Positions 17,819-26,113 of a stretch of 64,000 nucleotides of DNA are shown one piece after another. The first letter of the stretch is position 1; each line of letters opens with the position of its first letter. The DNA lies in contig NZ_CP192507.1 in NCBI RefSeq assembly GCF_050613145.1, positions 2,976,001-3,040,000 on the forward strand. The letters are read 5' to 3'. Position numbers and translations under genes: made by a program. The DNA comes from Lysinibacillus_B sp050613145. GTDB lineage: Bacteria; Bacillota; Bacilli; Bacillales_A; Planococcaceae. Below the pieces are notes generated by a model. That model was not told the DNA's origin, did not search any database, and saw only the letters and a program-made list of their open reading frames with translations.

Positions 17819-18502
17819 CTACTCAAACTTTACATATTCACCTGGTTTTAAAATTTGGACTTCCGCATCTTCTACTAAAGACGCAAAATATTGTGGATCT
17901 ACTTTAATATAATCGAACGTGTTGTAATGAATCGGCACGACAATTTTCGGTTTAATTAATGATACGGCATATGCTGCATCATCAGGACCCATTGTAAAGT
18001 TATCGCCAATCGGAATTAATAACACATCGACAGGATGACGTTCAGCTAATAATTTTAAATCCGAAAATAGCGCTGTATCTCCCGTATGCCAAATATTGAG
18101 CCCCTCTGCCATAAACATAATTCCACCTGGCATGCCCGTATAAATAATGTCGTTGTTTTCTGTTACATACGATGAACCGTGGAAAGCTTGCGTAAACTTC
18201 ACTTTCCCAAAATCAAATTGTCGGGAACCACCGATATGCATCGGATGCGCATTAACCCCTTGCCAACTAATGTAATTCGCCAATTCATTCGGTGCAACGA
18301 CTAGTGCGCCACTTTGTTTGGCAATCGGAATCGTGTCACCAAAATGATCATTATGACCATGCGTTAGAAGAATCGCATCAGGCATTTGTTCTTCTACTTT
18401 TAAATCGCACAATGGGTTTCCGTTAATAAACGGGTCGATTAAAATAGTTTTACCTTCTGTTTCGATTTTGACAACCGAGTGACCATGGTATGAAATTTTC
18501 AT
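17819..18502 (-). CDS. ytkL: UPF0173 metal-dependent hydrolase YtkL
   Basis: Cytosolic metallo-beta-lactamase-fold hydrolase of 227 residues; the substrate is unknown. It begins MKISYHGHSVVKIETEGK. The metal motif THGHNDHFGDT is near residue 48, further ligands are HIGGSR/HGSSY (about 92-110) and HTGDTALFSD near residue 140, and the end has VPIHYNTFDYI. Size and motifs fit UPF0173 (YtkL in B. subtilis). GGAGAGGATATT precedes ATG 18502. It is divergent from the M24 peptidase. Confidence 0.93.
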   Translation of the reverse strand: MKISYHGHSVVKIETEGKTILIDPFINGNPLCDLKVEEQMPDAILLTHGHNDHFGDTIPIAKQSGALVVAPNELANYISWQGVNAHPMHIGGSRQFDFGKVKFTQAFHGSSYVTENNDIIYTGMPGGIMFMAEGLNIWHTGDTALFSDLKLLAERHPVDVLLIPIGDNFTMGPDDAAYAVSLIKPKIVVPIHYNTFDYIKVDPQYFASLVEDAEVQILKPGEYVKFE

Positions 18503-18621
18503 AATTTAATATCCTCTCCTTGGAGCTTTCTCATTGTATTTATTTCGCTAATCGTGCAAGAAATCCTTTTTTTTGATATGCTTTGATTGCAATTAACAAA
18601 CAATTGCAAGGAGGCACTATT

Positions 18622-19716
18622 ATGACAAAACTTGAATTATTACAAACTTACTTAAAAGAACAACAATTGGATGCTGCTTTTATTACAACACCAGATAATG
18701 TATTTTATTTTTCTGGCTTTCATAGCAACCCACATGAGCGCTTACTAGGGGTTATGGTCTTCCAAGAGGCAGAACCCTTTTTAATTTGTCCACAAATGGA
18801 AGTACCTGATGCGGTAGCTGCTGGCTGGTCATTCGAAGTAGTCGGGCATCTTGATACAGAAAACGCATGGGATGTTGTCGCAAAAACAATGGCTAAGCGT
18901 CAGGTAAAGATTGCAACAATGGCTATTGAAAAAACACACTTAACAGTCGAACGTTTAGAAGAATTAGTGGCACGCTACCCAGATGCTGAATTTGCACGAT
19001 TAGATGATCAAATCAATGCTATGCGTGTCATTAAATCCGAAGAAGAACTCGTAAAAATGCGCAAAGCTGCAGAACTAGCAGACTACGCCATTCAAGTAGG
19101 CTGTGATGCAATCGCTGAAGGTAAAACAGAGATGGATGTATTAAATGAAATCGAATCAGCGATTAAAGCAAAAGGCTATGCAATGAGCTTCGAGACGATG
19201 GTTCTTGCTGGGGAAAAATCAGCATCACCACATGGTACACCAGGAGACCGTAAAATTAAACGTGGCGATATGATTTTATTTGACTTAGGTGTTATATACG
19301 AAGGCTACTGCTCAGACATTACACGCACGGTTGCTTTTGGTGAAATCAATGAGGCACAACGCGATATTTATAATGCGGTCCGAAAAGCAAATGAAGATGC
19401 AATTGCTGCGGTAAAGCCAGGTGTAACAGCCGCTACTTTAGATCAAATTGCACGTGACGTAATTACTAAAGCAGGTTACGGAGATTATTTTACGCATCGT
19501 TTAGGTCACGGTCTTGGTATTTCGGTACATGAATTCCCTTCTATTAACGGTGCAAACGATCTTGTGCTGACAGAGGGCATGGTCTTCACAATCGAACCGG
19601 GCGTATATAAATCAGATGTAACAGGCGTTCGCATTGAAGATGATGTAGTTGTAACAAAAGATGGCGTTGAAGTATTAACAACATTCACAAAAGAATTAGT
19701 CATTATCGAAGGATAA
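18622..19716 (+). CDS. M24 family Xaa-Pro aminopeptidase/dipeptidase
   Basis: Cytosolic metallopeptidase that removes residues next to proline. The creatinase-like N-terminal domain (1-130) has TPDNVFYFSGF. The pita-bread catalytic domain has all five ligands: the two Asp in LFDLGVIYEGYCSDITRT, the His in HRLGHGLGISVHE, and Glu in FTIEPGVY and GVRIEDDV. ATG 18622 (MTKLELLQTY) is chosen because AAGGAGG stands 8 bp before it; this gives 364 residues. An upstream in-frame ATG at 18583 lacks a ribosome site. A strong terminator follows. Confidence 0.93.
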   Translation: MTKLELLQTYLKEQQLDAAFITTPDNVFYFSGFHSNPHERLLGVMVFQEAEPFLICPQMEVPDAVAAGWSFEVVGHLDTENAWDVVAKTMAKRQVKIATMAIEKTHLTVERLEELVARYPDAEFARLDDQINAMRVIKSEEELVKMRKAAELADYAIQVGCDAIAEGKTEMDVLNEIESAIKAKGYAMSFETMVLAGEKSASPHGTPGDRKIKRGDMILFDLGVIYEGYCSDITRTVAFGEINEAQRDIYNAVRKANEDAIAAVKPGVTAATLDQIARDVITKAGYGDYFTHRLGHGLGISVHEFPSINGANDLVLTEGMVFTIEPGVYKSDVTGVRIEDDVVVTKDGVEVLTTFTKELVIIEG

Positions 19717-19717
19717 A

Positions 19718-19750
19718 AAAATCCCGCAGTTATTTGAACTGCGGGATTTT
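19718..19750 (+). terminator. terminator after the M24 peptidase
   Basis: A 14-bp perfect stem (AAAATCCCGCAGTT, 19718-19731, with 19737-19750) and a 5-nt loop, T-run built into the 3' arm. It can work in both directions and may also serve ald, which ends 80 bp away on the other strand. Confidence 0.9.
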
Positions 19751-19831
19751 AGCTTATCAACAGAAGAATTCATATGTTAAAATGTTTTTTCCGTTTCGAT
19801 ATAATAACAATTCTTGAAGATTAATTTATCA

Positions 19832-20959
19832 TTATCCCATTAATCGATTGACTACATCACTAGCTGGTGTATACGGAAGACCTTGTGCATCAGCTATTGC
19901 TTTGTATACGAGTTCGCCATCAATTGTATTGAGTCCAAGCATTAACGATGGATGATCCACACAAGCTTGTAAGTAGCCTTTATTGGCAATCTCAAGTGCA
20001 TATGGCACTGTATTATTTGTGAGTGCCATTGTTGATGTGCGTGGTACAGCTCCCGGCATATTGGCTACTGCATAATGCACAACGCCATGTTTTACATACA
20101 CTGGATCATCATGCGTCGTGACACGGTCGCTCGTTTCAAAAATCCCTCCTTGGTCAATCGCAATATCAATCACGACCGAACCCGGCTGCATAGATTTAAC
20201 CATATCTTCTGTCACTAATTTTGGTGCTTTTGCTCCGGGAATTAATACGGCACCGATCACTAAATCCGATTTACGTACACTTTCGGCAATGTTAAATGGA
20301 TTTGACATTAATGTTTGTACATCACGACCAAATAGATCTTCTAACTGACGCAGGCGCTCTGCACTTAAATCAATAATCGTAACATCCGCACCCATGCCAA
20401 CCGCGATTTTAGCAGCATTTGCTCCGGCTATGCCACCACCAATAACAGTCACTTTTGCACGTGGTACACCAGAAACACCACCAAGTAAAACCCCTTTTCC
20501 ACCACCAAGTTTTTCCAAATATTGCGCACCGATTTGCGTTGCCATCTTCCCAGCTACTTCACTCATCGGTGTTAATAATGGTAGTGAACGATTCGGTAGT
20601 TGCACCGTTTCATATGCAATCCCGATTACTTTATTTTTCAGTAATGCCTTCGTTAGCGCTGGCTCTGGTGCTAAGTGTAAATATGTGAATAAAATAAGCC
20701 CTTCCCGCAAGTACTTATACTCGCTTTCAATGGGCTCTTTTACTTTCATGACCATATCGACATCCCAAGCTTCGGCTACTGTATTCACAATAACAGCCCC
20801 TGCACGTACATAATCTTCGTCTGTAAACGAAGAACCTAGACCTGCCCCTGTTTCAATTAACACTGTATGCCCTACAGATGTGAGTGTCATTACTCCTGCT
20901 GGCGTCATTGCGACACGATATTCATTATTTTTTATTTCTTTTGGTATGCCAATTTTCAT
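19832..20959 (-). CDS. ald: alanine dehydrogenase
   Basis: NAD-dependent reversible deamination of L-alanine to pyruvate and ammonia, used for alanine catabolism and in sporulation. The protein of 375 residues starts MKIGIPKEIKNNEYRVAMTP, a family hallmark, and has the Rossmann loop VIGGGIAGANAAKIAVGMGA near residue 170 and catalytic-region HLAPEPALTKAL. The start is at ATG 20959. A 27-bp longer reading would encode the GGGAGG ribosome site as Glu-Gly-Gly. Single gene, divergent from the stress protein across a 260-bp AT-rich gap. Confidence 0.96.
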   Translation of the reverse strand: MKIGIPKEIKNNEYRVAMTPAGVMTLTSVGHTVLIETGAGLGSSFTDEDYVRAGAVIVNTVAEAWDVDMVMKVKEPIESEYKYLREGLILFTYLHLAPEPALTKALLKNKVIGIAYETVQLPNRSLPLLTPMSEVAGKMATQIGAQYLEKLGGGKGVLLGGVSGVPRAKVTVIGGGIAGANAAKIAVGMGADVTIIDLSAERLRQLEDLFGRDVQTLMSNPFNIAESVRKSDLVIGAVLIPGAKAPKLVTEDMVKSMQPGSVVIDIAIDQGGIFETSDRVTTHDDPVYVKHGVVHYAVANMPGAVPRTSTMALTNNTVPYALEIANKGYLQACVDHPSLMLGLNTIDGELVYKAIADAQGLPYTPASDVVNRLMG

Positions 20960-21221
20960 ATAAAATCCTCCCTCGTTGAACGACAATCCTTTATCCCACT
21001 TTCAGTTCCATTGTATCATTTTCTCCAATAAATACATGAAAATTACAACTGGATCTTTAAATATATTTTTCTGGTTATATCACGTGGAATACACTTAAAA
21101 AACAAGATTATTACGTAACCAAGAAAAAAATGAGAATATTTTTTATTTTTTGTTGCGAGGTATTTTTTTCTATAAAACATTTGATATAATGAGGATATAC
21201 ACATAAAGGAGGAAATGGAAA

Positions 21222-21668
21222 ATGGCAAATCATTATAAAAATATCGTAGTAGCAGTAGACGGCTCTAAAGAAGCTGAATATGCATTCCGTAAATCAATCG
21301 ATGTAGCAAATCGTAACGTAGGCTGTACTTTAAACTTAGTTAACGTAATCGATACACGCTCATTCGCAGCAATCGAGGCATACGACCGTTCAATTGCAGA
21401 GCGTGCTCAACAACATTCTGAAGAATTACTAAGCGGCTATAAAAAGCAAGCTGAAGAAGCAGGCGTTGAAAATGTAAAAGTAGTGATTGAATATGGTTCA
21501 CCAAAAAATATCATTACTAAAGAGCTTTCTAAACTTGTAGATGCAGACTTAATCATCTGTGGTGCTACTGGTCTTAACGCTGTGGAACGTTTCTTAATCG
21601 GTTCTGTATCAGAAGCAATCGTTCGTTCAGCAAAATGTGACGTACTAGTTATTCGTACACCAGAGTGA
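21222..21668 (+). CDS. universal stress protein (UspA family)
   Basis: Small cytosolic ATP-binding-type Usp of 148 residues. It starts with the beta strand NIVVAVDGSKEAEYAFRK. The C-terminal GATGLNAVERFLIGSVSEA matches the G-2x-G-9x-G(S/T) nucleotide loop, ending in CDVLVIRTPE. An AAAGGAGG site stands before the ATG and a TATAAT about 35 bp upstream. The convex codon bias (GTA, CGT, GAA rich) suggests high expression. A clean terminator follows. It is a single-gene unit, and its stress signal cannot be told from sequence. Confidence 0.94.
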   Translation: MANHYKNIVVAVDGSKEAEYAFRKSIDVANRNVGCTLNLVNVIDTRSFAAIEAYDRSIAERAQQHSEELLSGYKKQAEEAGVENVKVVIEYGSPKNIITKELSKLVDADLIICGATGLNAVERFLIGSVSEAIVRSAKCDVLVIRTPE

Positions 21669-21697
21669 TTTTCATTCATTCCAATTGAAAACGCTTT

Positions 21698-21729
21698 AAA
21701 AAAGGTTGCCGACTTTGGCAACCTTTTTT
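21698..21729 (+). terminator. terminator of the universal stress gene
   Basis: AAAAAAGGTTGCC (21698-21710) pairs perfectly with GGCAACCTTTTTT (21717-21729). Confidence 0.92.
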
Positions 21730-21769
21730 TGCTTAACGCATAAGGGTGGTTTTTATGTGTATCGGGGTT

Positions 21770-21850
21770 TTTTACGCGGGTTTGGGACGGTTTTACGCGA
21801 CTTTCCTACACTTTTACGCGGGTTCGAAGCTCTTTTACGCGACTCTGCTA
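21770..21850. repeat. 21-bp periodic direct repeat TTTTACGCG (four units)
   Basis: TTTTACGCG begins at 21770, 21791, 21812 and 21833, exactly 21 bp apart. The following 12 bp vary, but the units alternate between GG and AC right after the core. The array sits directly beside the 3' end of the decayed NERD gene. Two helical turns per unit would place all cores on one face of the DNA. Function unknown. Confidence 0.85.
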
Positions 21851-22475
21851 TTTTATTTTATATTTACTCCCTCTTTTCGAACCGACTTTCTCTAAATTGA
21901 GCTTCTTTAATAATCTGACTGCGGCATCTTGAGAACGAATGCCCATGAAATCGCGAAATTCACGATTTGTAATCCATTCGCTCACCAACAATCGGTAATA
22001 TTTCAGTACTTTTCTCACAGACTCAATGCTTCTCCACTTGCAATATGCACATTCAAACTGTCCATACATAAAGGACATTTTCAAATTGTAACGACATTTA
22101 CTATACAAAACACCACGAATCATCCTTTGTATATCCAATGACAATGGATTTTCCGGTAGCTGGTGATACTTACGCAAATTTGTGGCTCGCTCGACAAACA
22201 AAGTCTATGTTGGCTAAACAACGACGAATATCCCCTTCTAGACCGCTTCTTGTCTTGGGATTATGCATAATAAAGATTTCAGATGGACAAATATAACTGC
22301 CCGTTCGATTGGTAATACATCACCCATTAAAAATTGGAGTGACCGCTGATGTCGCTTTACTTGTTAAATGGGATTGCGGAATACATCGACCTCGGCGTTT
22401 TCTCGCGTGAGAATCATCTAATCCCGCTCGACATCAATACCAATTGTGCCGGTGATGTTCTTAATCTCTACTACC
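21848..22475 (-). pseudogene. decayed NERD-domain (nuclease-related) protein
   Basis: The minus strand reads in one frame as a damaged nuclease-related-domain protein: EIKNITGTIG with the catalytic-type E-x-K, then a stop, LTRENAEVDVFRNPI, a stop, QVKRHQRSLQFLMGDVLP, several more stops, and an intact 117-codon tail (21848-22201). The tail has a CRYNLK..CAYCKW half zinc ribbon and a helical end, VSEWITNREFRDFMGIRSQD. The N-terminal part before EIKN is missing and at least five in-frame stops interrupt it. The intact tail could in principle be translated from TTG 22201 but has no ribosome site. This is a gene in decay, not a functional nuclease. Confidence 0.75.
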
Positions 22476-22499
22476 TATGTAAAATGTCATGATCAAAAA

Positions 22500-22521
22500 A
22501 CCGCCCTCCTAAGAGAGCGGT
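22500..22521 (-). terminator. ytxK terminator
   Basis: On the minus strand CCGCTCTC-TTA-GGAGGGCGG followed by TTTTTTGATC, 12 bp after the ytxK stop. Confidence 0.88.
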
Positions 22522-22532
22522 CACTTCATCCA

Positions 22533-23459
22533 TTATTTATTTTCCTTCCATAGTCGTACTTTTTCAAAGAACATCGCTAGTGCTTGTTTATTCGCCATAT
22601 TTGGTACTTTCGCCAATAACACTTCCCGAGGTGCCTTTACGTCTGCACGTTGCTTTTGTAAAATTAAAATACTCTTCTCGTGTGCTTTGCTTGAGAACAT
22701 CGTTTCCGGTAATTGAATAACCGCTTGAATCCATGCATGTTTTTTAATGTATTTGTGTAAGTTTTTAGCTTGTTCCGATTCAAATAATGCTGCTGGAATT
22801 AAGAAAAATAAATAGCCGCCTTCTTTCGTATGCTTAAGCGATTGCTCAATAAATAAATGATGCGAGTAGCTCATTCCTTCTTCTGCACACAATTCATAAT
22901 CAAGGGCCACTTCTTCATTTGGATAATAGCCTACCGGTAAATCACACACAACCGCATCCACTGGGTCGACAAGTAGCGATTCCAGTGCATCTTGTCGATA
23001 TAATGCAATCGGTTGCTCCGTTAAATCGGCTGTCGCCGCTGCTAAACGAATAAGCAGTTCATCTACTTCTACTCCTGTTGCTTCTACTTTTCCATCAAGT
23101 ACATTCATTAAAGTAAACATTAAATTTCCTGTCCCTAGCGCTAAATCAGCAACCGAAATCGACCCTTCTGCCAGATCCTTTTCATAAAATTGCTCAACAA
23201 AATAGCTCACTAATAATCCTAATGTATCGGGTGTCATCTGATGATTTGGTTGCGTATTTTTTCGCATTCCTTTTAAAATAGCAATTTGAATTGCTTTACG
23301 CATATCTTCTTTCGTTGCACCTTCTACTTCCCATTTAAATGCACCATCTAATGTCCCTTCAAGCATCGCAAGTACACCGTCTAAATACGTCATGTCTTGC
23401 TTCTCAAATTTCTCAGCTTGCTCGTTTATAATATTAAAAATGTGTTCGAACTTTTCCAC
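22533..23459 (-). CDS. ytxK: class I SAM-dependent N-6 DNA methyltransferase-like protein YtxK
   Basis: A 308-residue protein with the fold of adenine-specific methyltransferases: SAM loop VADLALGTGNLMFTLM near residue 110 and the catalytic-type motif VVCDLPVGYYP near residue 175 where active enzymes have (D/N)PPY. Target DNA or another substrate is unknown, and no restriction partner is near. GTG 23459 (VEKFEHIF) is taken as the start because AAAGGAAG lies just upstream; an ATG 54 bp earlier overlaps a hairpin region. B. subtilis has ytxK next to tpx, as here. Confidence 0.88.
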   Translation of the reverse strand: MEKFEHIFNIINEQAEKFEKQDMTYLDGVLAMLEGTLDGAFKWEVEGATKEDMRKAIQIAILKGMRKNTQPNHQMTPDTLGLLVSYFVEQFYEKDLAEGSISVADLALGTGNLMFTLMNVLDGKVEATGVEVDELLIRLAAATADLTEQPIALYRQDALESLLVDPVDAVVCDLPVGYYPNEEVALDYELCAEEGMSYSHHLFIEQSLKHTKEGGYLFFLIPAALFESEQAKNLHKYIKKHAWIQAVIQLPETMFSSKAHEKSILILQKQRADVKAPREVLLAKVPNMANKQALAMFFEKVRLWKENK

Positions 23460-23524
23460 GTAAAAACTTCCTTTCGAAATGAAAGAACCCACCCAAATGA
23501 GTGAGTTCGTCATTGTTCTTTTTT

Positions 23525-23683
23525 CACTTTACTATAAAGTGAAACTTCAATCAGTGGGATTTTCCTCAGCCCCACTGATTGTTAGTTGAACCAATCGGGC
23601 TTTTACGAGCAGTTGATCTCCCACCTACACTTCTTAATTTTCTTAAGCCTCGCGGTGGGAGTCTTACTGCCCGTTAATGCGGG
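23525..23683. repeat. small structured palindromic element between ytxK and tpx
   Basis: About 160 bp with dense inverted repeats and no coding frame. Contents: CACTTTA-CTA-TAAAGTG (23525-23541), a 10-bp stem AATCAGTGGG/CCCACTGATT (23549-23558 with 23571-23580), CTCCCACC/GGTGGGAG (23618-23625 with 23654-23661) nested inside CGGGC/GCCCG (23596-23600 with 23669-23673), and a competing stem CCCG/CGGG (23670-23673 with 23680-23683). It looks like a structured RNA or a miniature palindrome-ended mobile element. Which one cannot be settled by eye. Confidence 0.55.
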
Positions 23684-23704
23684 ATAAAAATGAAAAAAAG
23701 AATA

Positions 23705-24211
23705 TTATTTCGTTAGCTCTTTTACAGCTGCAATGGCTGCTTCGTAATTTGGATGATTTGTTGCTTCTGATACGTACTCTACATATGTTACTTGATCATT
23801 AGCATCTACTACGAATACAGCACGAGTTAATAAGCGTAATGCTTCGATTAAAACGCCATACGCTTCACCAAATGAGCCTGCACGGTGGTCAGAAACTGTT
23901 ACGACATTTTCGATACCAGCTGCACCACACCAGCGCTTTTGTGCGAATGGCAAGTCCATAGATACTGTGTAAATGACTACATTGTCACCAAGCTCCGCAG
24001 CTGCTTCATTGAATTTACGTGTTTGCGCATCACATACGCCCGTATCAAGTGAAGGCACTACGCTGAATAGACGGATTTTCCCTGCTGAATCCTTTAATGT
24101 TACTTCTGATAAATCGTTAGCTAACACTTTGAAATCTGGCGCCGTGTCTCCTACTTTCACTTCGTTACCAATTAATGTTACTGGGTTATTTTTGAATGTT
24201 GTTTGTACCAA
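23705..24211 (-). CDS. tpx: thiol peroxidase
   Basis: Atypical two-cysteine peroxiredoxin that reduces hydroperoxides with thioredoxin. The 168-residue length fits Tpx exactly. The peroxidatic Cys60 is in PSLDTGVCDAQTRKFN and the resolving Cys95 in KRWCGAAG. The start MVQTTFKNNPVTLIG is typical. GGAGGCG precedes ATG 24211. It is a single gene between the structured palindromic element and yteJ. Confidence 0.97.
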   Translation of the reverse strand: MVQTTFKNNPVTLIGNEVKVGDTAPDFKVLANDLSEVTLKDSAGKIRLFSVVPSLDTGVCDAQTRKFNEAAAELGDNVVIYTVSMDLPFAQKRWCGAAGIENVVTVSDHRAGSFGEAYGVLIEALRLLTRAVFVVDANDQVTYVEYVSEATNHPNYEAAIAAVKELTK

Positions 24212-24294
24212 TTTAAAACGCCTCCTTAGTTATGTATTTAATCTTACTAGAATCGCCTTCCTTAGTGCAACTGCCAAAGCTTTTAAAAAAATGA

Positions 24295-24320
24295 AAAACC
24301 ACCTACGGATAGGCAGTTTT
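24295..24320 (-). terminator. terminator after sppA-yteJ
   Basis: AAAACTGCCT and AGGTGGTTTT on the minus strand pair around a 6-nt loop, with T-rich sequence after it, 7 bp beyond the yteJ stop. Confidence 0.75.
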
Positions 24321-24326
24321 CCAAAG

Positions 24327-24878
24327 TTACATAGAGGTTGTTGATACTGTATCTAAATCTATTACGTCTTGTTTGAACACTTTTTTCTGAGAAAATACTT
24401 CTTCATGTACAACAACTGTATCTGCAGCAAAATCATGGATCGCTTTATGTTGCGGTGTAAAAATAACGAGTAAATATGGTACTTTTAAAAACGTATTGCT
24501 AATAAAGCGCCCGATACATTCTCGAAAAATAACCGTCATCCAATCAAGCTTCTCACCATTGTCCTTTTTCACACGCAAACCAAAAATCATTTTACCGATT
24601 GTTTGGCTCCACCACTTTGTTAAAAGTACAAAATATGCATAATATACAATCGCTGAAATAATAGAGATTGGGGCATACCAGACAGAGTCATTAAAGCTCC
24701 AATCCATTAAATAAAAGATTGGATTAATGACAATCCCGATTACTGCCGAAATGACAAGTAAATCGATGATAAACGCCCAAAAGCGCATCCAAAACCCTGC
24801 TGCTTTTTGCTCATAGCTCTCTATTTCTCGAACGATAGGCTCGTTAGGAATGACCGTTGTTTCTTGCTTTTCAAGCAT
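24327..24878 (-). CDS. yteJ: RDD family membrane protein YteJ
   Basis: A 183-residue membrane protein with the RDD signature near the N-terminus (AAGFWMRFWAFIIDLLVISA, about 30-50), then hydrophobic segments about 38-65 and 72-95 and a third near 125-150. RDD proteins include a Na+/H+ antiporter in Halobacillus, but most are uncharacterised. It lies 17 bp after sppA on the same strand; the B. subtilis pair sppA-yteJ acts in lantibiotic resistance, with YteJ restraining SppA, so the same pairing is likely here. Confidence 0.88.
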   Translation of the reverse strand: MLEKQETTVIPNEPIVREIESYEQKAAGFWMRFWAFIIDLLVISAVIGIVINPIFYLMDWSFNDSVWYAPISIISAIVYYAYFVLLTKWWSQTIGKMIFGLRVKKDNGEKLDWMTVIFRECIGRFISNTFLKVPYLLVIFTPQHKAIHDFAADTVVVHEEVFSQKKVFKQDVIDLDTVSTTSM

Positions 24879-24895
24879 CCAAAATCACTCCTTTC

Positions 24896-25909
24896 TTAAT
24901 AATCACCGTATAAATACATCATGCGCGGTGAATTGCTCGTTGATAAAATCTTTTTCAATAATTGCTCTTCTTGAGATGGCCCAAAGAATGAGCTTACCTT
25001 TACACCTAATAAGCTTCCAAAGCTATCATCCGTTGTCGTATACTCAAATAACTCTGCCTCTTCTAACCCATAATCTGTTCGAAGCATCGCAACCGCATCA
25101 TCTAGCTGACCAATTTCATCTACTAAACCTGCTCGCTTCGCTTGTGTACCACCTAAAATACGTCCGTCCGCGACTTTCTTTACTTCCGCTTCTGTCATGC
25201 CACGTCCTTGTTCAACAACATCCACAAAATCTTCATACGATTCATCAATAATCTCTTGAAGCATTGCTAATTCTTCTTCTGTTGAAGCACGCGAGCCGCC
25301 AAACATATCTTTATGTGCGCCCGATTTAATCGTTTCAAATTCGATTCCTACTTTTTCTGCAAGTTTTTCATAATTAAATGCTTGCATAATGACACCGATT
25401 GAGCCTGTAATTGTTTCTTTTTGAGCAAAAATTTTATCTGCTGGTGCGGAAATGTAATAGCCTCCTGAAGCGGCATATGTATCCATTGATACGTAAATTG
25501 GAATTTGTCGTTCTTCTTTAATTTGCACTAACTTTTCATGGATTTCAGCTGATTCAATGACGCCTCCACCCGGTGAGTTAACAGATAATACAATTCCCTT
25601 CACTGTCTCATCATTTAAAATGGACTCTAATTGACTCATGAATCCTTGATGGTCATACTCGACTTCTTCCCACCATGAACCTGAACCAACATCTAAAATC
25701 GTTCCGTTAACTTCTAATAATGCAATGCGGTTTTCTGTATCACCAACTTCAACCGGCATTTCATACGCTACCGTATCCACCGTTTCAAACGTACTTTCAA
25801 AGCTAGAGAAAAAGTCTGCCTTAAATAAAGCCATAATGGAATTTAACCCTAGTGAAAAGAATAGTAAAACTGCTGCTGCAATAAGCGCAATCCACCTTTT
25901 TGTATTCAT
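24896..25909 (-). CDS. sppA: signal peptide peptidase SppA
   Basis: Membrane-anchored serine protease that cuts residual signal peptides, with a Ser-Lys dyad. The 337 residues hold an N-terminal anchor (RWIALIAAAVLLFFSLGL, 5-22). The nucleophile is Ser148 in DTYAASGGYY and the general base Lys200 in KSGAHKDMFG, close to Ser147/Lys199 of the B. subtilis enzyme. SVNSPGGGV and TGSIGVIM are the usual S49 structural motifs. First gene of the sppA-yteJ operon, with an AGGAGGCGA ribosome site. Confidence 0.96.
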   Translation of the reverse strand: MNTKRWIALIAAAVLLFFSLGLNSIMALFKADFFSSFESTFETVDTVAYEMPVEVGDTENRIALLEVNGTILDVGSGSWWEEVEYDHQGFMSQLESILNDETVKGIVLSVNSPGGGVIESAEIHEKLVQIKEERQIPIYVSMDTYAASGGYYISAPADKIFAQKETITGSIGVIMQAFNYEKLAEKVGIEFETIKSGAHKDMFGGSRASTEEELAMLQEIIDESYEDFVDVVEQGRGMTEAEVKKVADGRILGGTQAKRAGLVDEIGQLDDAVAMLRTDYGLEEAELFEYTTTDDSFGSLLGVKVSSFFGPSQEEQLLKKILSTSNSPRMMYLYGDY

Positions 25910-26049
25910 TTAATCGCCTCCTAATACAGTGTATACGAATCAATTCAATAAATGTTTCGTAAATTTTAAAATGTTATCTTTAGGAATAGGAAAAGAGCAA
26001 AAATTTGCCACAATAACGTTAACTTTTTTAAAGATTGCCCGCAATAAAA

Positions 26050-26088
26050 AGGTTGCTTCGAGAAAAATTTTTCTTCTCAAAGCAACCT
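26050..26088 (-). terminator. terminator of the acyl-CoA synthetase gene
   Basis: AGGTTGCTT-c-GAGAA (26050-26064) pairs with TTCTC-a-AAGCAACCT (26074-26088), and a T-rich tract follows on the minus strand. Confidence 0.85.
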
Positions 26089-26113
26089 CACAAACTATCG
26101 CTACAGTAACAGC

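Noticed and set aside
22349..22492. 48-codon plus-strand frame starting MSLYLLNGIAEYIDLG
   Set aside because: It is antisense to the NERD relic, whose minus-strand frame shows clear family motifs.
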